From Acridotheres tristis (taxonomy: Eukaryota; Chordata; Aves; Passeriformes; Sturnidae): a stretch of DNA of 64,000 nucleotides. The notes beneath the pieces are model-generated. The model had not been told where the DNA came from. It did not search any database and was given only the letters and a program-made list of their open reading frames with translations. The translations under genes were made by a program, and so were the position numbers. Where the stretch lies: contig CM072888.1 in NCBI GenBank assembly GCA_037013685.1, positions 16,168,589 to 16,232,588 on the forward strand, read 5' to 3'. Positions 36,944 to 49,067 of this stretch are shown here, one piece after another (the stretch's first letter is position 1; every line of letters begins with the position of its first letter).

Positions 36944-38029
36944 GATAGACTGTTCCCCCAACCCAAGATAAGCATAGCTACAAAAATTCAAAGAAAACCT
37001 ACACTAAAAATACTACTTCAGAGGTTGTTCTTCACAAAGAATTATATGCCAAAGATAGAAATTGTCCCTGGGAATTAACTAAGTGCAAGGAAATGTCTCT
37101 TTAAGGAAAGTCAAACATTCATGCTATTAATTTTAGAAAATAAAAATGCAGAATCTGCTATGAAAAAGGTATCCACAGTGTCCAAATGTGCTGTAAAGGG
37201 AAGAAAATCTTCTTCACAAACAAGACTTGAAATCTAAATATGGAAAATTGAAAGCTTATCATGAGAAAAGCTTTCCCATCCTACACATTCCCTTATGAAA
37301 ATCCTTGCTACAAAGTGTTGATAGAATCAGTAATTCAGAAGCATTCAAAGTAAGATACGGATAGGGAAAATGCTCAGGGTTTTATACCACGTAAACAACA
37401 AAGTGTTTTAGAAGGGATATAGGTCTGACTATCTGTTCATTAGCCTTATCTCCCTGTGAAATATAAAATAAAAGCTGCTGTTGAGGGCAAATACAGACCA
37501 CAACGGATCTGTCATCAGATTCAGCTTTACAAGACAGTGCCCACACTGCCACTGCTTCCCTGCCACCAGTGGCCTTTCTTAAAATACATTTTTTTAAAGC
37601 GCAGTAACCTCGCCATTCACATACTCACATATACCTTACATATGAGGCTAATTTCTCATACTGATATCTTGGATTTTGGACATGCAGGCAGCCGATCTGT
37701 AATCATCTGTCTTCTAAAGCATGAGTGTAATGGGGTTTTCCTGAAGTGCATCACAATCACAGATCTGCTTGTTAAAGCAAGAAGAGACCATTAGATAATG
37801 TAGCGTTACTTGATTTATTACACAGGTAAACAGCATGAGTGGGAGCCTGTTTTGCAGTCCAGTTGCCTTTTTTGATTCATATAACTGTTTCCCATGTTCA
37901 CAGAAGAGTTTAGTATATCTGGATACTGGCTTATGTTAGTTACAAGCACGTTTGGACAGTTTCTTTTTCTTTGATGCGTGTATGGCCCAAGGCTACCCCA
38001 AAAGTAATAATCTTGCTTAACAAAATATA
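36944..38029. other. Noncoding stretch
   Basis: Unique AT-rich DNA. The open frame at 37456-37794 has no recognisable motif. Confidence 0.5.
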
Positions 38030-38274
38030 TTTCAAATTGAAAGAGAGGAAATACAGGTTAGATATATGGAAGAAATTCTTTACTGTGAGGGTGGAGAGAC
38101 ACTGGAACAGGTTGCCCAGAGAAGCTGTGGATGACTCATCACTGGCAATGTTTAACGGGATGGGGCATTAAACAACGTGGTCTAGTGCGAGGTGTCCCTG
38201 CCCATATCAGGGGGATTGAAACGGGATGATTTTTAAGGTCCCTTTTAACCAAAACCATTCTATGATTCTATGAC
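38030..38274 (+). mobile_element. CR1 LINE 3' tail, well preserved
   Basis: Close to the CR1 3' consensus: CAGGTTAGATATATGGAAGA, AAATTCTTTACTGTGAGGGT, GGAACAGGTTGCCCAGAGAA, then GGTCTAGTGCGAGGTGTCCC and a CATTCTATGATTCTATGA terminus. It is strongly 5'-truncated, and is likely one of the younger copies in the window because the match is so close. Confidence 0.96.
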
Positions 38275-40268
38275 ATCCACGTTTGGAGATTGCTTGTGAT
38301 GAGAAATTTAATAGAGCCTTCAATGTTATATGTGAAAGAAACTTAAATGACCATAAAAATAAACACTTGTCTGTAAAATTGGAAACAGGTTCGGTTGCCT
38401 GCTTTATGTGCTATAAGATTTTTTAACTTAAGCTCAGTTAAGTTATGCCAATCTGTACATCTAATCCTCAAGAAGTTGGCCTCCAAGCATGGATTCCCTG
38501 AAATTTTCAGACTCACTCCAAGACAAATAATCAGCCTCTCAGTGATGGGCTTCTACCAGCAGCTTTGATGCCAATGCATGCACAGAACTGTAAAAGTGGG
38601 ACCTCTGGGAGAAGCAAATTCAGAGAGCACAGCTATGGTGTCTGCAAGAAGAGACATTGCAGGTTGCCACAACCTTGTTGCCACAGTAGCTCCCTCTGAA
38701 CGTGTGTTGGTGCACCCAGGGTGAGAATGAATCAGCAACATACCACTTCTCCTATCAGGAACACCTGTTGATAATTTAACAGCCTGAAGAACAGCTGAAA
38801 AATGAGTCTCAGTGCTGGCAGCCAGAACATCTATTCAGCAGTAAATCTTTCCTGTTCAGCGGTTATTCAAGGCTCTTGCTCCTACACTCTTGTTTACAAT
38901 AGCTTAGCTCTGTTGGTATTTGTGTGTGAAGAGAACACAAGAAAAGAAGCAAAGTAGGCTGTGTATTATCACCTAAGGCAAGAAAAGGCTGCCTGCCTCT
39001 CTGGCACATCAAAACTAGGATTAATCACACATACATATATATATATATATTAAAAAAAAAACCAAACTAAAACCAAAACAAACCCAACAACAACTTCTGG
39101 AAAAACTGTTTTAATTAAAAAAAAAAACAAAACAAAAGATCCCTAATAGATATCTTACATGGAGGATAGAACGAGAGGTGAAACTGGATACTTTCCACCA
39201 AAAGAAAAAAGAGAGAGCAGATCTAATCTTCTAGTGCCTGAGGAGGGAGAAATGGACATGCCCCTTTTACTGGGTCCTAGATGGAAAGCATTGAAAGGTT
39301 TCACTTCAATTCAAAGGTAGAATGAGAACATGTATGAAGTAATCTTAAATTCCTTAATGATGTGGGCATGTTTACCAGTTTATCAGTTTTCTATCTCACC
39401 ACTGACAGATGAGCAAGGGGCTGAAAGACACCTGAAAAACCCAACCTAGTTGTAGCCCTTCACCAAGATCCTTGCAGCTGTGTCCAAGGGTAACAAAAAT
39501 GCAGTCCATACATGATATCTATTTTGAGGTTTCTGCTGTGGCTCTAACCATGTTAAGTTAAATCTAACCAGATTTAATCTCTGACAATTCTAGACATATA
39601 TCTAGCTGTAGCATTTCACCAGAGCATACTTTTTGTGTTCTAAAGGAGGGAAATTTAGTGTACAGATAGCAGTGGAGGGAGAGAACACAAATAGTCAGCA
39701 ATAATGTGTGCATATCATGGCAATATTTGCTTGTGGTTTCCTATGTCAGGAGGGAATCATTGCTCCTCTTTTGGAAGCCATCGTATTTCAAAGGACATAG
39801 CCACAAACTACATCATGGCAATTACAGTCAGCATTAAGAAGGTCGGAACAGTCTCTGACATATAGCTGAGTTTAGAAACAGAGCACTAAAATAATATCCT
39901 GCCTAAATGGATTTTGGACAATGCTAGAAAATGTTGCCTATTTATGCAGTGAAATTAAAATTAAACAAAAAGATTCATAAAAGAATACTTGAAACACTTT
40001 TCAAAGCTTTATAAAAGTCACAGTTCCAGCCCTCGCATATAAATCTTGATGATTTGAAGAAAAAGGCTAAGAAGGTAATATTTCAGGGAAAGTTTTGCTC
40101 TAGCTACTGTGATACCTTCAGATACATCCCTCTTCTTTAATTTCTCTTCTTGATAGAAATTTTTACATGCTATATTCAGAGTATGGGCTCTTGGAGTGTT
40201 GAATTTCCTCATTCCCACACATCTTTGGACTCTATCTGTTTGTTCTAATGAAGAACAAGGATAAATTT
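38275..40268. other. Noncoding stretch with simple repeats
   Basis: Unique apart from the (TA)n and A/C-rich tracts at 39034-39138, listed separately. No exon was recognised. Confidence 0.5.
39034..39138. repeat. (TA)n followed by A/C-rich tracts
   Basis: A short (AT)8-like run (39034-39050), an A10 run and ACCAAACTAAAACCAAAAC-type sequence to 39092, then a second A-rich block (39117-39138). It is a composite low-complexity region. Confidence 0.8.
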
Positions 40269-41000
40269 CATAGAATCACAGAATGGATTGGGTTGGAAGG
40301 GACCTCAAAGATCATCTAGTTCCAATAGCCCTGCCATGGGCAGGGACACTTTTCAGCAGTCCAGGTTGCTCAGAGCCTCATCCAACTTGGCCTTGAACAC
40401 TTCCAGGGATGTGGCATCCACAATTTATCTGGGCAATCTGTTTCTGTGCCTGGAAAATAATTTCTTCCCAACTTCTAGTCTAAACCTACTCTGTTTCAGT
40501 TTAAAGCCATTTGCCCTTGTCCTGTCACTGCATGCCTTTGGAGTCACCCTTCATCTTTTTATAGGCTTCCTTCAGGTGCTGGAAGACCGTAATTAGATCA
40601 CCCAAAAGTCACCTCTTTTCATCCTGAACAATCCCAGTTGTTCTTAGCCTTTCCTCATAGGAGAGGTGCTCCATCCCTCTGTCATCTTGGCTTTTCTCCT
40701 CTGGACTCACTCCAGCAGGTCCCTGTCCTTCCTGTGCTGGGACCCCAGAGCTGATGCAGCCCTGCAGGTGGGGTTTCACCAGAGCAGAGCAGAGGGACAG
40801 AATCCCCTCCCTTCCCTGCTGGCCACGCTGCTCTGGATGTGTTTGTCTTTCTGGGCTCTGAGTGCCCACTGCCAGCTCATGTCCAGCCTCTCCTCCACCA
40901 GCAGTCCCGAGCTCTTCTGGGCAGGGCTGCTCTCCCTCTATTTATCCTCCGGTCCATGTTGAAACCCTGACCCAGGTGCAGAACCTTGCACTGGAAACCC
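40269..41000 (-). mobile_element. CR1 LINE 3' region, longest copy
   Basis: The plus strand begins CATAGAATCACAGAATGG, then GGGTTGGAAGGGACCTCAAA and GATCATCTAGTTCCAA, the exact reverse complement of the CR1 3' end. About 730 bases continue through standard 3'-region text: CATCCAACTTGGCCTTGAAC, TTGCCCTTGTCCTGTCACTG, CTTTCCTCATAGGAGAGGTG, CTGCTGGCCACGCTGCTCTG, CCAGGTGCAGAACCTTGCAC. It is GC-richer than its surroundings. Open frames on both strands (40609-40869 and 40666-40962) are repeat sequence. This part reads as untranslated or C-terminal element sequence and not as a host gene. Confidence 0.96.
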
Positions 41001-43587
41001 CCAACACTGCAACAAAAATATAGTTTTTATTGTCTGGTCAACTTTTCTTGTAAAACAAATTCAGCTTAAAATCAGGTCCAAGAAAGAAAATGTTTTGTCT
41101 TAAAGATATGACAGCACACACACTGGCTAAAGACATTTACAAATGCATTTACAAGGCCGTGGTTTTCAAGTAATGTTTTATAAAGTTTTTGATTTCAGAC
41201 CTCTGGATATTTATTATACGGAGGAAACAACACACAGCTCTCTCTATAATGAAGAAATGGAGAGTTTAGGGAAACAATAAAGTTAGTCAAGACGCTCAGC
41301 TATGCAAGAGCTATAGAAAAGGCAGTGTAAGGAAGGAGCAGTTTCTTCTTCAGCATCTAGGTAGAGGTTGCAAGAGGTCTGCTTGGATGACAAGCAGAGG
41401 CCATTATGATCAGTGATGGATTCAAAAACTTAAGCCCATTACTTAATAAGATCACTGGAGATTAAAAAAAAAAAGAGAGAGAGAGAGAGAGACAGTGAAA
41501 AATTTAAGTATTAAAACATAAAGACTCCCTGATTGACATCTATAATTACATTTTGAAACCCATGCCAGAGCAATATGTCTACTCATCTGTAGCAAGATCT
41601 GAACATTCAGCTTGGTAACAGTTAGGGATTTTATTTGGAATGTTTTACTGTTTCACTAATTGGGTTTTATTTAATAAGCCTTTTCTCAAATGGCTAATAT
41701 TAGAGGAGGAAGTGTGATTTTTTAATCTTTTAACTTATATTATGTTTTGTCACCTAATATTCTAATTGGATGTGTTTGATTGAATTATGCAGAACTGAAT
41801 CAGGAATGGTTTAGTCATCTTGAAAATAATGTGATAGTCCAGGAAGAGGATAAAACACAAAAAGTTCAATTTTAACATACTTATTAATATTTTAGAAGAA
41901 AAATATTCTAAAAGTATATCAAAAACTGGTGTCCATCCACAAGTTTGTCATTATAGATAATGATAAATCTTATTCCTGCTTATTCTCCCAACAGAAGTAT
42001 ATTTTTTTTTAGGAATGTATGATATGAACTGTGACCCATTTGAATAAAATGGAGATGAGCCAGTTTTAATAAGTGGATTTTGTTCCCTTCTTTCATTTCC
42101 ATGAAGACCATGAAAAATTGGACCAAAATAATTGGCTGCCTCTTTTAGCTGGATTTCTATGCACGGAAAGGATAAATAGCACTTATGCCTGGTACTAGCA
42201 CAAGGCCTGAAGCTACAAAATGAGCTCTTATATGTTTCCATTGGAGGCCAAAACCAATTTAAACATCAATGACCTCAATGGATTTTTGGATCAGACTACT
42301 TGGAAAGAAAGCATAGAATTAGTTTGGACTATCTCTGTTCCAAGTTAGAGTGAGCACATTTTTCACCATTCTTAAATAGCAGCAAGGGGAGAGTTAGGAA
42401 GGCAAACAAGAGCTTTTTCAGAGACTTCACTAGTTTTAGAAAAATATCTAATATGTTTGAAGACACTCTTCATATAAATCCAGAGTTTTATAAAACACTG
42501 ACAAGTAAGTTTATTTCACAAAAGCAAATAATAATATTAATAATAATTTAATAATAAGAGTTTAAAAATACTTTGGAAAATTCTTAATGCGATTTGTTTT
42601 CCTTTAGGATAGGACTCATGTTGTCTAAGTTTTATCATCTGAAAACTGGTGTTTTTCCTCAGCTAGACATTCTTTGGACACTTGTTCAAGAAATTTTGAA
42701 AATTACAGAGGCAATTGAACCTGCTGAATTCTGCATGCTCAGGCAGAGTGGATTGCTTTGTCCATAGATCATAAAATGAACAGGAATAGTTTGGATAAGA
42801 TGTTTAGCATTTTAGAAAAATCATGTTAAGCAAAAAGAACCCAGTTCTCCATACAGATGGAAAGGCCTGATTGAAGGTGCCAAACAGTTACAATTGAACT
42901 CCTGTCTGAGGCTTGTGCCATTATAGTTGAAATGGAATAATTAAATAATAATACAGGAACTTATAAAAGTTCTTGGAAATCATTTTTCAGTCTGTTCTTG
43001 TTACAGGAAAGTCTGTTATCTCAAGCCATTTCAAGGCTTTCAGTAATGTACAGTTTATAGATTGCCTTGGGTCATGAGGATACACACCTTAAAAATAACT
43101 AGTGAGAGACAGAATTGAAGCTTACAAGCATAGGGGAAAGAGTTTCCTTCTGATCTCATTACATAATGGCTTGTCTCAATTTTGAGACTATTCTCATTTC
43201 TAGACAGAGACACAAAAGCCTTTCTTGGGAAAGGGGGAAAATTTGAACATGTGGAGAGTCCTGCCAAGAATAAACTTCTCTTTCCACCCATACCAGGATA
43301 GAAGGAAGGAAACTAACCTCCAACAATGGGTGGCTGTTTGCAAGAAATAGGAATCTCTTCAACCCTCACAATCTGTTCTAGAGGAGAACAAGTGCTCACA
43401 GAACTATTCTAAATACAGGGTGAAGGAATTCATGGGTAGCAACAGAAAGTCAAAGATTTGTGTTCAGTGGAACAGATCACATGATTGTGACCTCCTTAGA
43501 CGTGACTTGTATGAGTAGCTGTTGATGGGAGAGAGAAATTATATCACTAACCTTAGCATACTTGGTATTACTCACCCTCTATTCCAC
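41001..43587. other. Noncoding stretch with small repeats
   Basis: Unique AT-rich sequence. It holds an A11 run plus (GA)9 at 41464-41492 and an (ATA)n-like tract at about 42525-42560. 41640-41790 is AT-rich and unique and could be regulatory. No gene was recognised. Confidence 0.5.
41464..41492. repeat. A-run and (GA)9 microsatellite
   Basis: Eleven A residues (41464-41474) followed by nine GA units (41475-41492). Confidence 0.9.
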
Positions 43588-43604
43588 TTATTATTATTAT
43601 TATT
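43588..43604. repeat. (TTA)n short microsatellite
   Basis: Five to six TTA units. Confidence 0.85.
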
Positions 43605-43894
43605 TCTTCAAAATATTTTGTAGTGCTTCCAACAGATTTTCAGCCAAGATGATAGAGTATCATTCATAGTGACAAATTCTAATTAGTCTCTCTCAAGTCA
43701 AAATTAATAACATCAAAGTTATAATTTCTTTTAAAATTTCAGTATATCTTCATGGTTGATTTAATGATGATTGTATTCTAACATATTTTACTACGCATGA
43801 TGCTTTCAATTTGAGTTTTGATATGCTATGCATATCCTTCTGTCTGGGAAACTGGGATTGATAGTGTGAATCCTGAAATACTAACAGGTTGTTT

Positions 43895-43948
43895 AAAAAA
43901 AAAAAAAAGAGTAAGTGAGCTTTAGACAAAAAAAAAAAAAAAAAAAAG
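43895..43948. repeat. Two poly(A) runs, 14 and 21
   Basis: A14 at 43895-43908 and A21 at 43928-43948, separated by 19 bases that include AGAGTAAGTGAGC. No retrocopy body was recognised upstream. Confidence 0.9.
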
Positions 43949-44044
43949 ACCAAAAATACACTGAAACTAGGCAGTTCATAACAAGGCCTAGTCCTTGGAA
44001 GAAGCAAATGAGGATGTATATCTAGTGAAAATATGATATAGTGA

Positions 44045-44210
44045 AATGGTCTAGTGAAAGGTGTCCCTGCCACAGCAGTGGGGTTGGAACTAAATTATCC
44101 TTAAGACCTCTTCCATCCTAAGCCATTCTATGAATCTATGATGATTCTATGATGATTCTGTGATGGTTCTATGATGGTTCTACGATGATTATATGATTCT
44201 ATTCTTCTAT
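44045..44210 (+). mobile_element. CR1 LINE 3' tail with expanded octamers
   Basis: A truncated CR1 3' end (GTCTAGTGAAAGGTGTCCCT, GGGGTTGGAACTAAATTATC, CCTTAAGACCTCTTCC, CATTCTATG). The terminal repeat, normally about two to four octamers, has grown to about ten diverged units of ATTCTATG/ATGATTCT/ATGGTTCT between 44127 and 44210. Confidence 0.93.
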
Positions 44211-45561
44211 GGTATAATACCTTCTTTCACATTAACAGCTCCCTGGTAAGTTATTATCATCTGACCTAGAAAAGAGAGCAAATAATACTCTGAAAAAGAA
44301 AGAACAGTTAAAAATGGGAACATCCAGGCCAATACTACCATCAGCTTTTCTGGCATTATAAACAGAAATTTCTCTAGTAAATTGAAGCTGACCCCATGAC
44401 TTCACATTCACCAGGGTCTCTGGTAGAGTATTTGCAAGCCAGAGGCTCTCCACGCTGTGTAACTTCCTGTCTTTTGTGGCAGTGGGGCACTATAGCCAGA
44501 TTACACTGCATTTGCCACCCCACTGTATTTTTGTCTAGGCAACCACAGAAATGCTTTGAAACTAATGGGCAAGGACAGCTGTCTCAAAGGGTTCTGCAAA
44601 ACCACGATTCAGGTATGACACTAGGATGGCTTGTTTGCACAGAAAAGTTGGCAGTTGTAGCTACTGCGAGTGCGGAGAAAACAAATCTGATTCTATTTTA
44701 GTTATGCTGGTATAATGTCCACATCAGAGAGTTCTATTTCAGAGAAAAAGTCACTCTGTTCAGCAGTAACACTTTACCTCACTGGAGTAAAAACAGGCCA
44801 GTACCTATTTTTCTCAAATTAGAGGCTGAAGGGATTTTCTTGCCGCTTTTGTTATTTTTCTCTTTTTGAAAAAAGAAACAAAACAAAATTGGTTCTGCAA
44901 GTTTCACCAAGAGGAATAAAAGAAGGGGAGAAAAATGGATTTTGTCTGGGTTCTTGCCCTTGCACACATACACTAAATAAAGGAATATTGAGGACAGACA
45001 GTTCTAAATCACAAGAGAAAAGCGTCAAAGGTAAAATAAAACCTTCTGACTGAATTGCAATGTTGCTACTTCCCATGCCCTTTCTGGAACACTTTATAAT
45101 GAAAGTGTTTCATTCACTTGTTCTGGGGTTTTGGTGAGGTTTTTTGTTTGGTTTGGGATTTTTTTGTGGTGAACAAAAATGACAGGAAATCTGGAGAGAA
45201 CATTCTTCCTGTGGTGGCCCAAGGCTGGGGGAGTGAGGGGACAGCCACAGGTAGAGAGGAAAGAGGAAGTTGTGTCCCAAGTTTGATGTGCCACCACACA
45301 TTAGTAGCATCCATGGTTATACACAGGCAGCACCCCTTGGATGTGCATTCAGTGAGGAGGGAGAAGAGAGAGAAATGCATGGAAGCCCATTGAATGTGTG
45401 TTGACTGGTCCATGCTAGCTAATTACCCAACAGGCCACCATTCCAGTGGAGCATGACTTAGAAAGAAGCTTTGTAGTGAATGCATTTGCTGTGGTACCAA
45501 AATTAGGGTCACTCATTTGATAAGAGGGTCTGTTAAGGACTGTATGTCTCCCTAATGGCAG
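44211..45561. other. Noncoding stretch
   Basis: Unique. A T/G-rich run lies at about 45121-45172 (GGGGTTTTGG, TTTTTTGTTTGG), a short relative of 19863-20030. No gene was recognised. Confidence 0.5.
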
Positions 45562-45625
45562 TTCAGTTCTGTGGGAAGCTAGAAAAGCACAAAACTGCTG
45601 CTAAGAGTAGCTCTGACAGGAATAG
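45562..45625 (+). other. Candidate exon, 64 nt, unproven
   Basis: Flanked by TATGTCTCCCTAATGGCAG and ATAG|GTAAGTGTG, a consensus donor. One frame is open (2 bases, 20 codons, 2 bases), reading QFCGKLEKHKTAAKSSSDRN. The other two frames have stops. I do not recognise the peptide. The phase (1 in, 2 out) does not match the other candidates, so it may belong to a noncoding transcript or be chance. Confidence 0.15.
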
Positions 45626-48284
45626 GTAAGTGTGGGTTGAAGCAATCATGATTCATGATTAACTTATGGGAGCTAATCAAAAATCCTGTGGGCAATCCCT
45701 GGACCCCTACTGTCTTCAAAGCCTCTCACAGCAGTCTCTCAGCATGAAGAAGGGTATTACATAAAGATGGAGAATGATTTTTAAGGGACCTGAATGAGAA
45801 TCTGATGGAATGGGCTCCTGGGCAGACCTGTGGCTGGCAGTATCATCACCTTTCCCATGACATATACATGTGAATTTGGCTTGCTTGGTGAGCCTGCTTC
45901 AGCAGGTTAGGATACACTTTCAGACACAAAACCAGATCTGAATAAAAAATCAAAATTATTAAGACTCGTCAAAAAATTCTTGCCTTGGCATGCCTAAGAG
46001 AAGAGAGATGTTGGGTGTCCTGCCTTGTCCTCCCACTTCCCTCCTCCCCTGCTGCAGTCAGACGCATATGAAGAGTAGATATGGTCAGACAGAGAGGCTC
46101 CATGTGGGCCACAGTGGGAGATGCTCTTGGACTGGGCAATATTAAGGTGATAGAGCAGGAAACAGGAACTGCAGCTTTAATTTAATCATAACCCATATAT
46201 TTTCCTTTGAAACATCAGAATCTGATAATACTTAGTGCTTGCTGAGATTCCCAGTTTGGCCACAGAGCACACAAGGTTATGTGAATCACTGTCAGAGGGC
46301 AAGTTTAAATTGTGATAAGTAGCCTATATGTAAAAGCAGTATTTCTGCATCAAGTAATACGGCTATGTTTCCTGGGAAAGGAGTGGTTGAAATCCATCCT
46401 TTGTCACACAGTATCATGAACAATAAATGTAATTTTAAGTCCATTAAAATGCTGCCAAATACATTAAACAAAAATATACAGAGGATTTGTTCAGCAGAAG
46501 ATTTACAGATTTCCTTAGTAGTACATCATTATCGGAACTGTCAATTTGAAAATAAAAATGTCAAGCATCACTGAAACACCGTAAAAGCTGTGACAGAAAT
46601 AGACAATAACTACTAAGTTTTTTTAAAAATAAAACCCTCAGCAAACCCACTCTACACTCAATTATCACCTCAGTGGACTACCAAGGAAACAGTAAAGTAT
46701 TGAAGGATACCAAAGAGAAGTCTGGTATCCAGCATAGTTAGCATCAGCACTTTCCAGTTATTAAATGTACTGTTGAAAAGCAGATTGTTGTGCATTTAAT
46801 GATGGGATCCAGAGGAGCTAACCTCCTAAACAAATAAAATCCCAGCTAAAATATAAGCATTTGTTGTCACATTGCTGTGATTTGGATTTGAACCCCTCAC
46901 GGGACTCCTGTCTGGTCAGCCTCATACTTGTTAGCTTCCTTGGTTAAGCTGAGACAAAGACAAGAAATAGTTTTGTCACAGTTTGCAGGAAATTATTAAA
47001 TAGATTTGTGACACACAGTTTTTGGTAAGCCCTTCCTACTTACAAGTTTACCAGGCTGATGTGTTCAAATTCCAGGAAGCCAGTCCTATGCCTTGCTTTG
47101 ATCTGAGAGCACCAGAGTGCCATCTTTCCCTTCCACATCTTTTATGACCACTCTACCTGATTTTTTCCTGGTAGACACAAGATTATATTGCAATATTGAC
47201 CCACAAGTAAAATCTTGGGCTATCACATCCTGATAGTCTAGTAATTTAAGCAAGTGTTTTTCACCTCCCATATATTGCAGGTTCTCCAGATTTATACATT
47301 GACCCTCAAAATATATCTGATAGTTAAAAACAGACAGGCACAGAGCCCACAGAAGTGATTCTATACATAGTTGATCTGAAATCCATCTATAACATCTATA
47401 CTGTGCTGTCCTATTTCCCTAGTGCTGTTTCTTCATCATGCCTGTCCACTTTCTGAAGATAGAAGGAGCCTAGGATTATTCACTTTGATATAGCATCTTC
47501 TTTGCAACATGTGAGCTCTCTTTCCCAAGAAGCCCACTTCCTATCTTACTCACTAGCTTTAGATCCACTTGCAATAAAAATATGCTTCACTTTCCTTCCC
47601 AGAAGATGGTCTCTTATCACATCTTTGCCATTTTATTTTTAAGGTGCTACACCGTGCACCTGTTCACAAAGAAATTCTTGTGCTGGTCCCTTGCAGGGAA
47701 GGCCTGTGCTGTTACCATCTTACTGCTTCACAGGGCTTCTGCTTGGATGAAAGTCATTTAGTCCATTATTCTTCATGTTAATTACATGTCCACTCTTGAC
47801 AAGATTTCACTGACCGCAGATGTAAAAGATAACAGAGAAAGTAGCCAGTGTTCCATTCAAAATGAGTTTGCAGTTTCACACTTGGAAGCATAAAGAGATC
47901 CGAATAGGTGGCTTATTAACAGATCAGGAGGAGTCTTAATGAGCTCCTATGGCTAAGAGATGAAGCAAGACTATCCCAGATTAAAAGGAACACTTTATAC
48001 AGGGAGAAAACTTAACCCTTTAAATGACTTAGCAGGGATCACGATTCTGTGCCTTTTGAAAACTTCATGATAAACTTGCAAGTCCTAAAATATCTCTGTT
48101 GGGTCCTCTTCTCAGGCTTGTACTGAAAAGTAGGAGGGACTGATTATCAGAATATTTCCTAGCATAAGAACAGTACCTTTACTTTATGAAGGGGCTATGG
48201 TGGCTGTTTCACTGCAAAAAATATTTCAGAGGAACTTGATACTTGCACATAATGGTACATCTTGAAGAAGATCAACAGTAAAAT
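45626..48284. other. Noncoding stretch
   Basis: Unique. No repeat family, exon or RNA gene was recognised. Confidence 0.5.
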
Positions 48285-48316
48285 AGAGACACCCATAAAG
48301 AGAGACACTCATAAAG
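48285..48316. repeat. 16-bp tandem duplication, one mismatch
   Basis: AGAGACACCCATAAAG (48285-48300) is followed directly by AGAGACACTCATAAAG (48301-48316). One C/T difference separates the copies. Confidence 0.88.
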
Positions 48317-48594
48317 AGTTTTTCTAGTAAACGATTGACCAGAGTGAAAGAGAATGAAGGAACTGGTGTTGGGTCAGTATTTCTTCAAGATGGATTTGAA
48401 TGTGAGAGTCTTCGTCCTGGAATCAGACGAAGGCAACATTGAATTGTCTCCACTGAATCCAGTGTTGGGGACCTGCAGTTTTGAAGTCAGTGACTAAACC
48501 TGCATTGGCTTAAATAAAACCTAGCGAAAAGTTGGAGGGGTTGTGATACAAAATTGAATGGAATTACTGCAGTGTAGCAAGTTCATTGTGGTTT

Positions 48595-48880
48595 AGATTA
48601 ACACATTAGTTTAATGCATTTTAGATAGCATTTGCTGGTGGCAAAGGACACTGCTCCAGTCAGTTCCTGTAGCTCTGCTGATGTCATTAAGATGCGGTAA
48701 TTCATTTGTCTATTATCATGCTAAGCTTTTCCCGACTGCTGGTGTACCCTGGATTATGATCAGTTTTGCATTATTAGATGGCAAAAACTGACCTTCTGTT
48801 TGGTTGCACCTTTATTCAGCTTTGCAAAATGCTATTTGGTCACTTAATACCATGCCTTGTTAATATTATCCTTAAACTGT
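48595..48880. other. Possible conserved noncoding element
   Basis: Unique and non-repetitive, with several TAAT/ATTA cores (AGTTTAATGCATTTTAG, GCGGTAATTCATTTG, GCATTATTAGATGGC, GTTAATATTATCC) interleaved with GC-balanced words such as TTTTCCCGACTGCTGG. This is the strongest enhancer-like texture in the window. No open frame or splice signal explains it. Conservation is inferred. Confidence 0.3.
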
Positions 48881-49030
48881 GGTATTCTATAGAATGATTT
48901 GAGCTAATGCCCTGAATGTCCTTAGCTGGTCTGATTATTTATTCTTGCTGGATCTGTACTCCAGCCATATTCCTTTGTATTTTACGCTGTTACACTTACA
49001 ATATTACTGTTTATTAACCCTCTTTTACAG

Positions 49031-49067
49031 ATGATGAAGAAGTGAACTTGAAGAAGCAATATAATGA
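49031..49067 (+). other. Candidate microexon or terminal exon, 37 nt
   Basis: Preceded by TTTATTAACCCTCTTTTACAG, a strong acceptor with a nearby branch-like TTAAC. One frame is open (2 bases, then DDEEVNLKKQYN). With the GTGAGACT donor at 49068 it would be a 37-nt exon. Without splicing, the frame stops one codon after the donor position (QYNE then stop), which could be an alternative C-terminus. Peptide identity is unknown, and chance is possible. Confidence 0.18.

Noticed and set aside
40609..40962. Open frames on both strands of 86 and 98 codons
   Set aside because: They lie within the CR1 fragment at 40269-41000 and are GC-rich repeat sequence.
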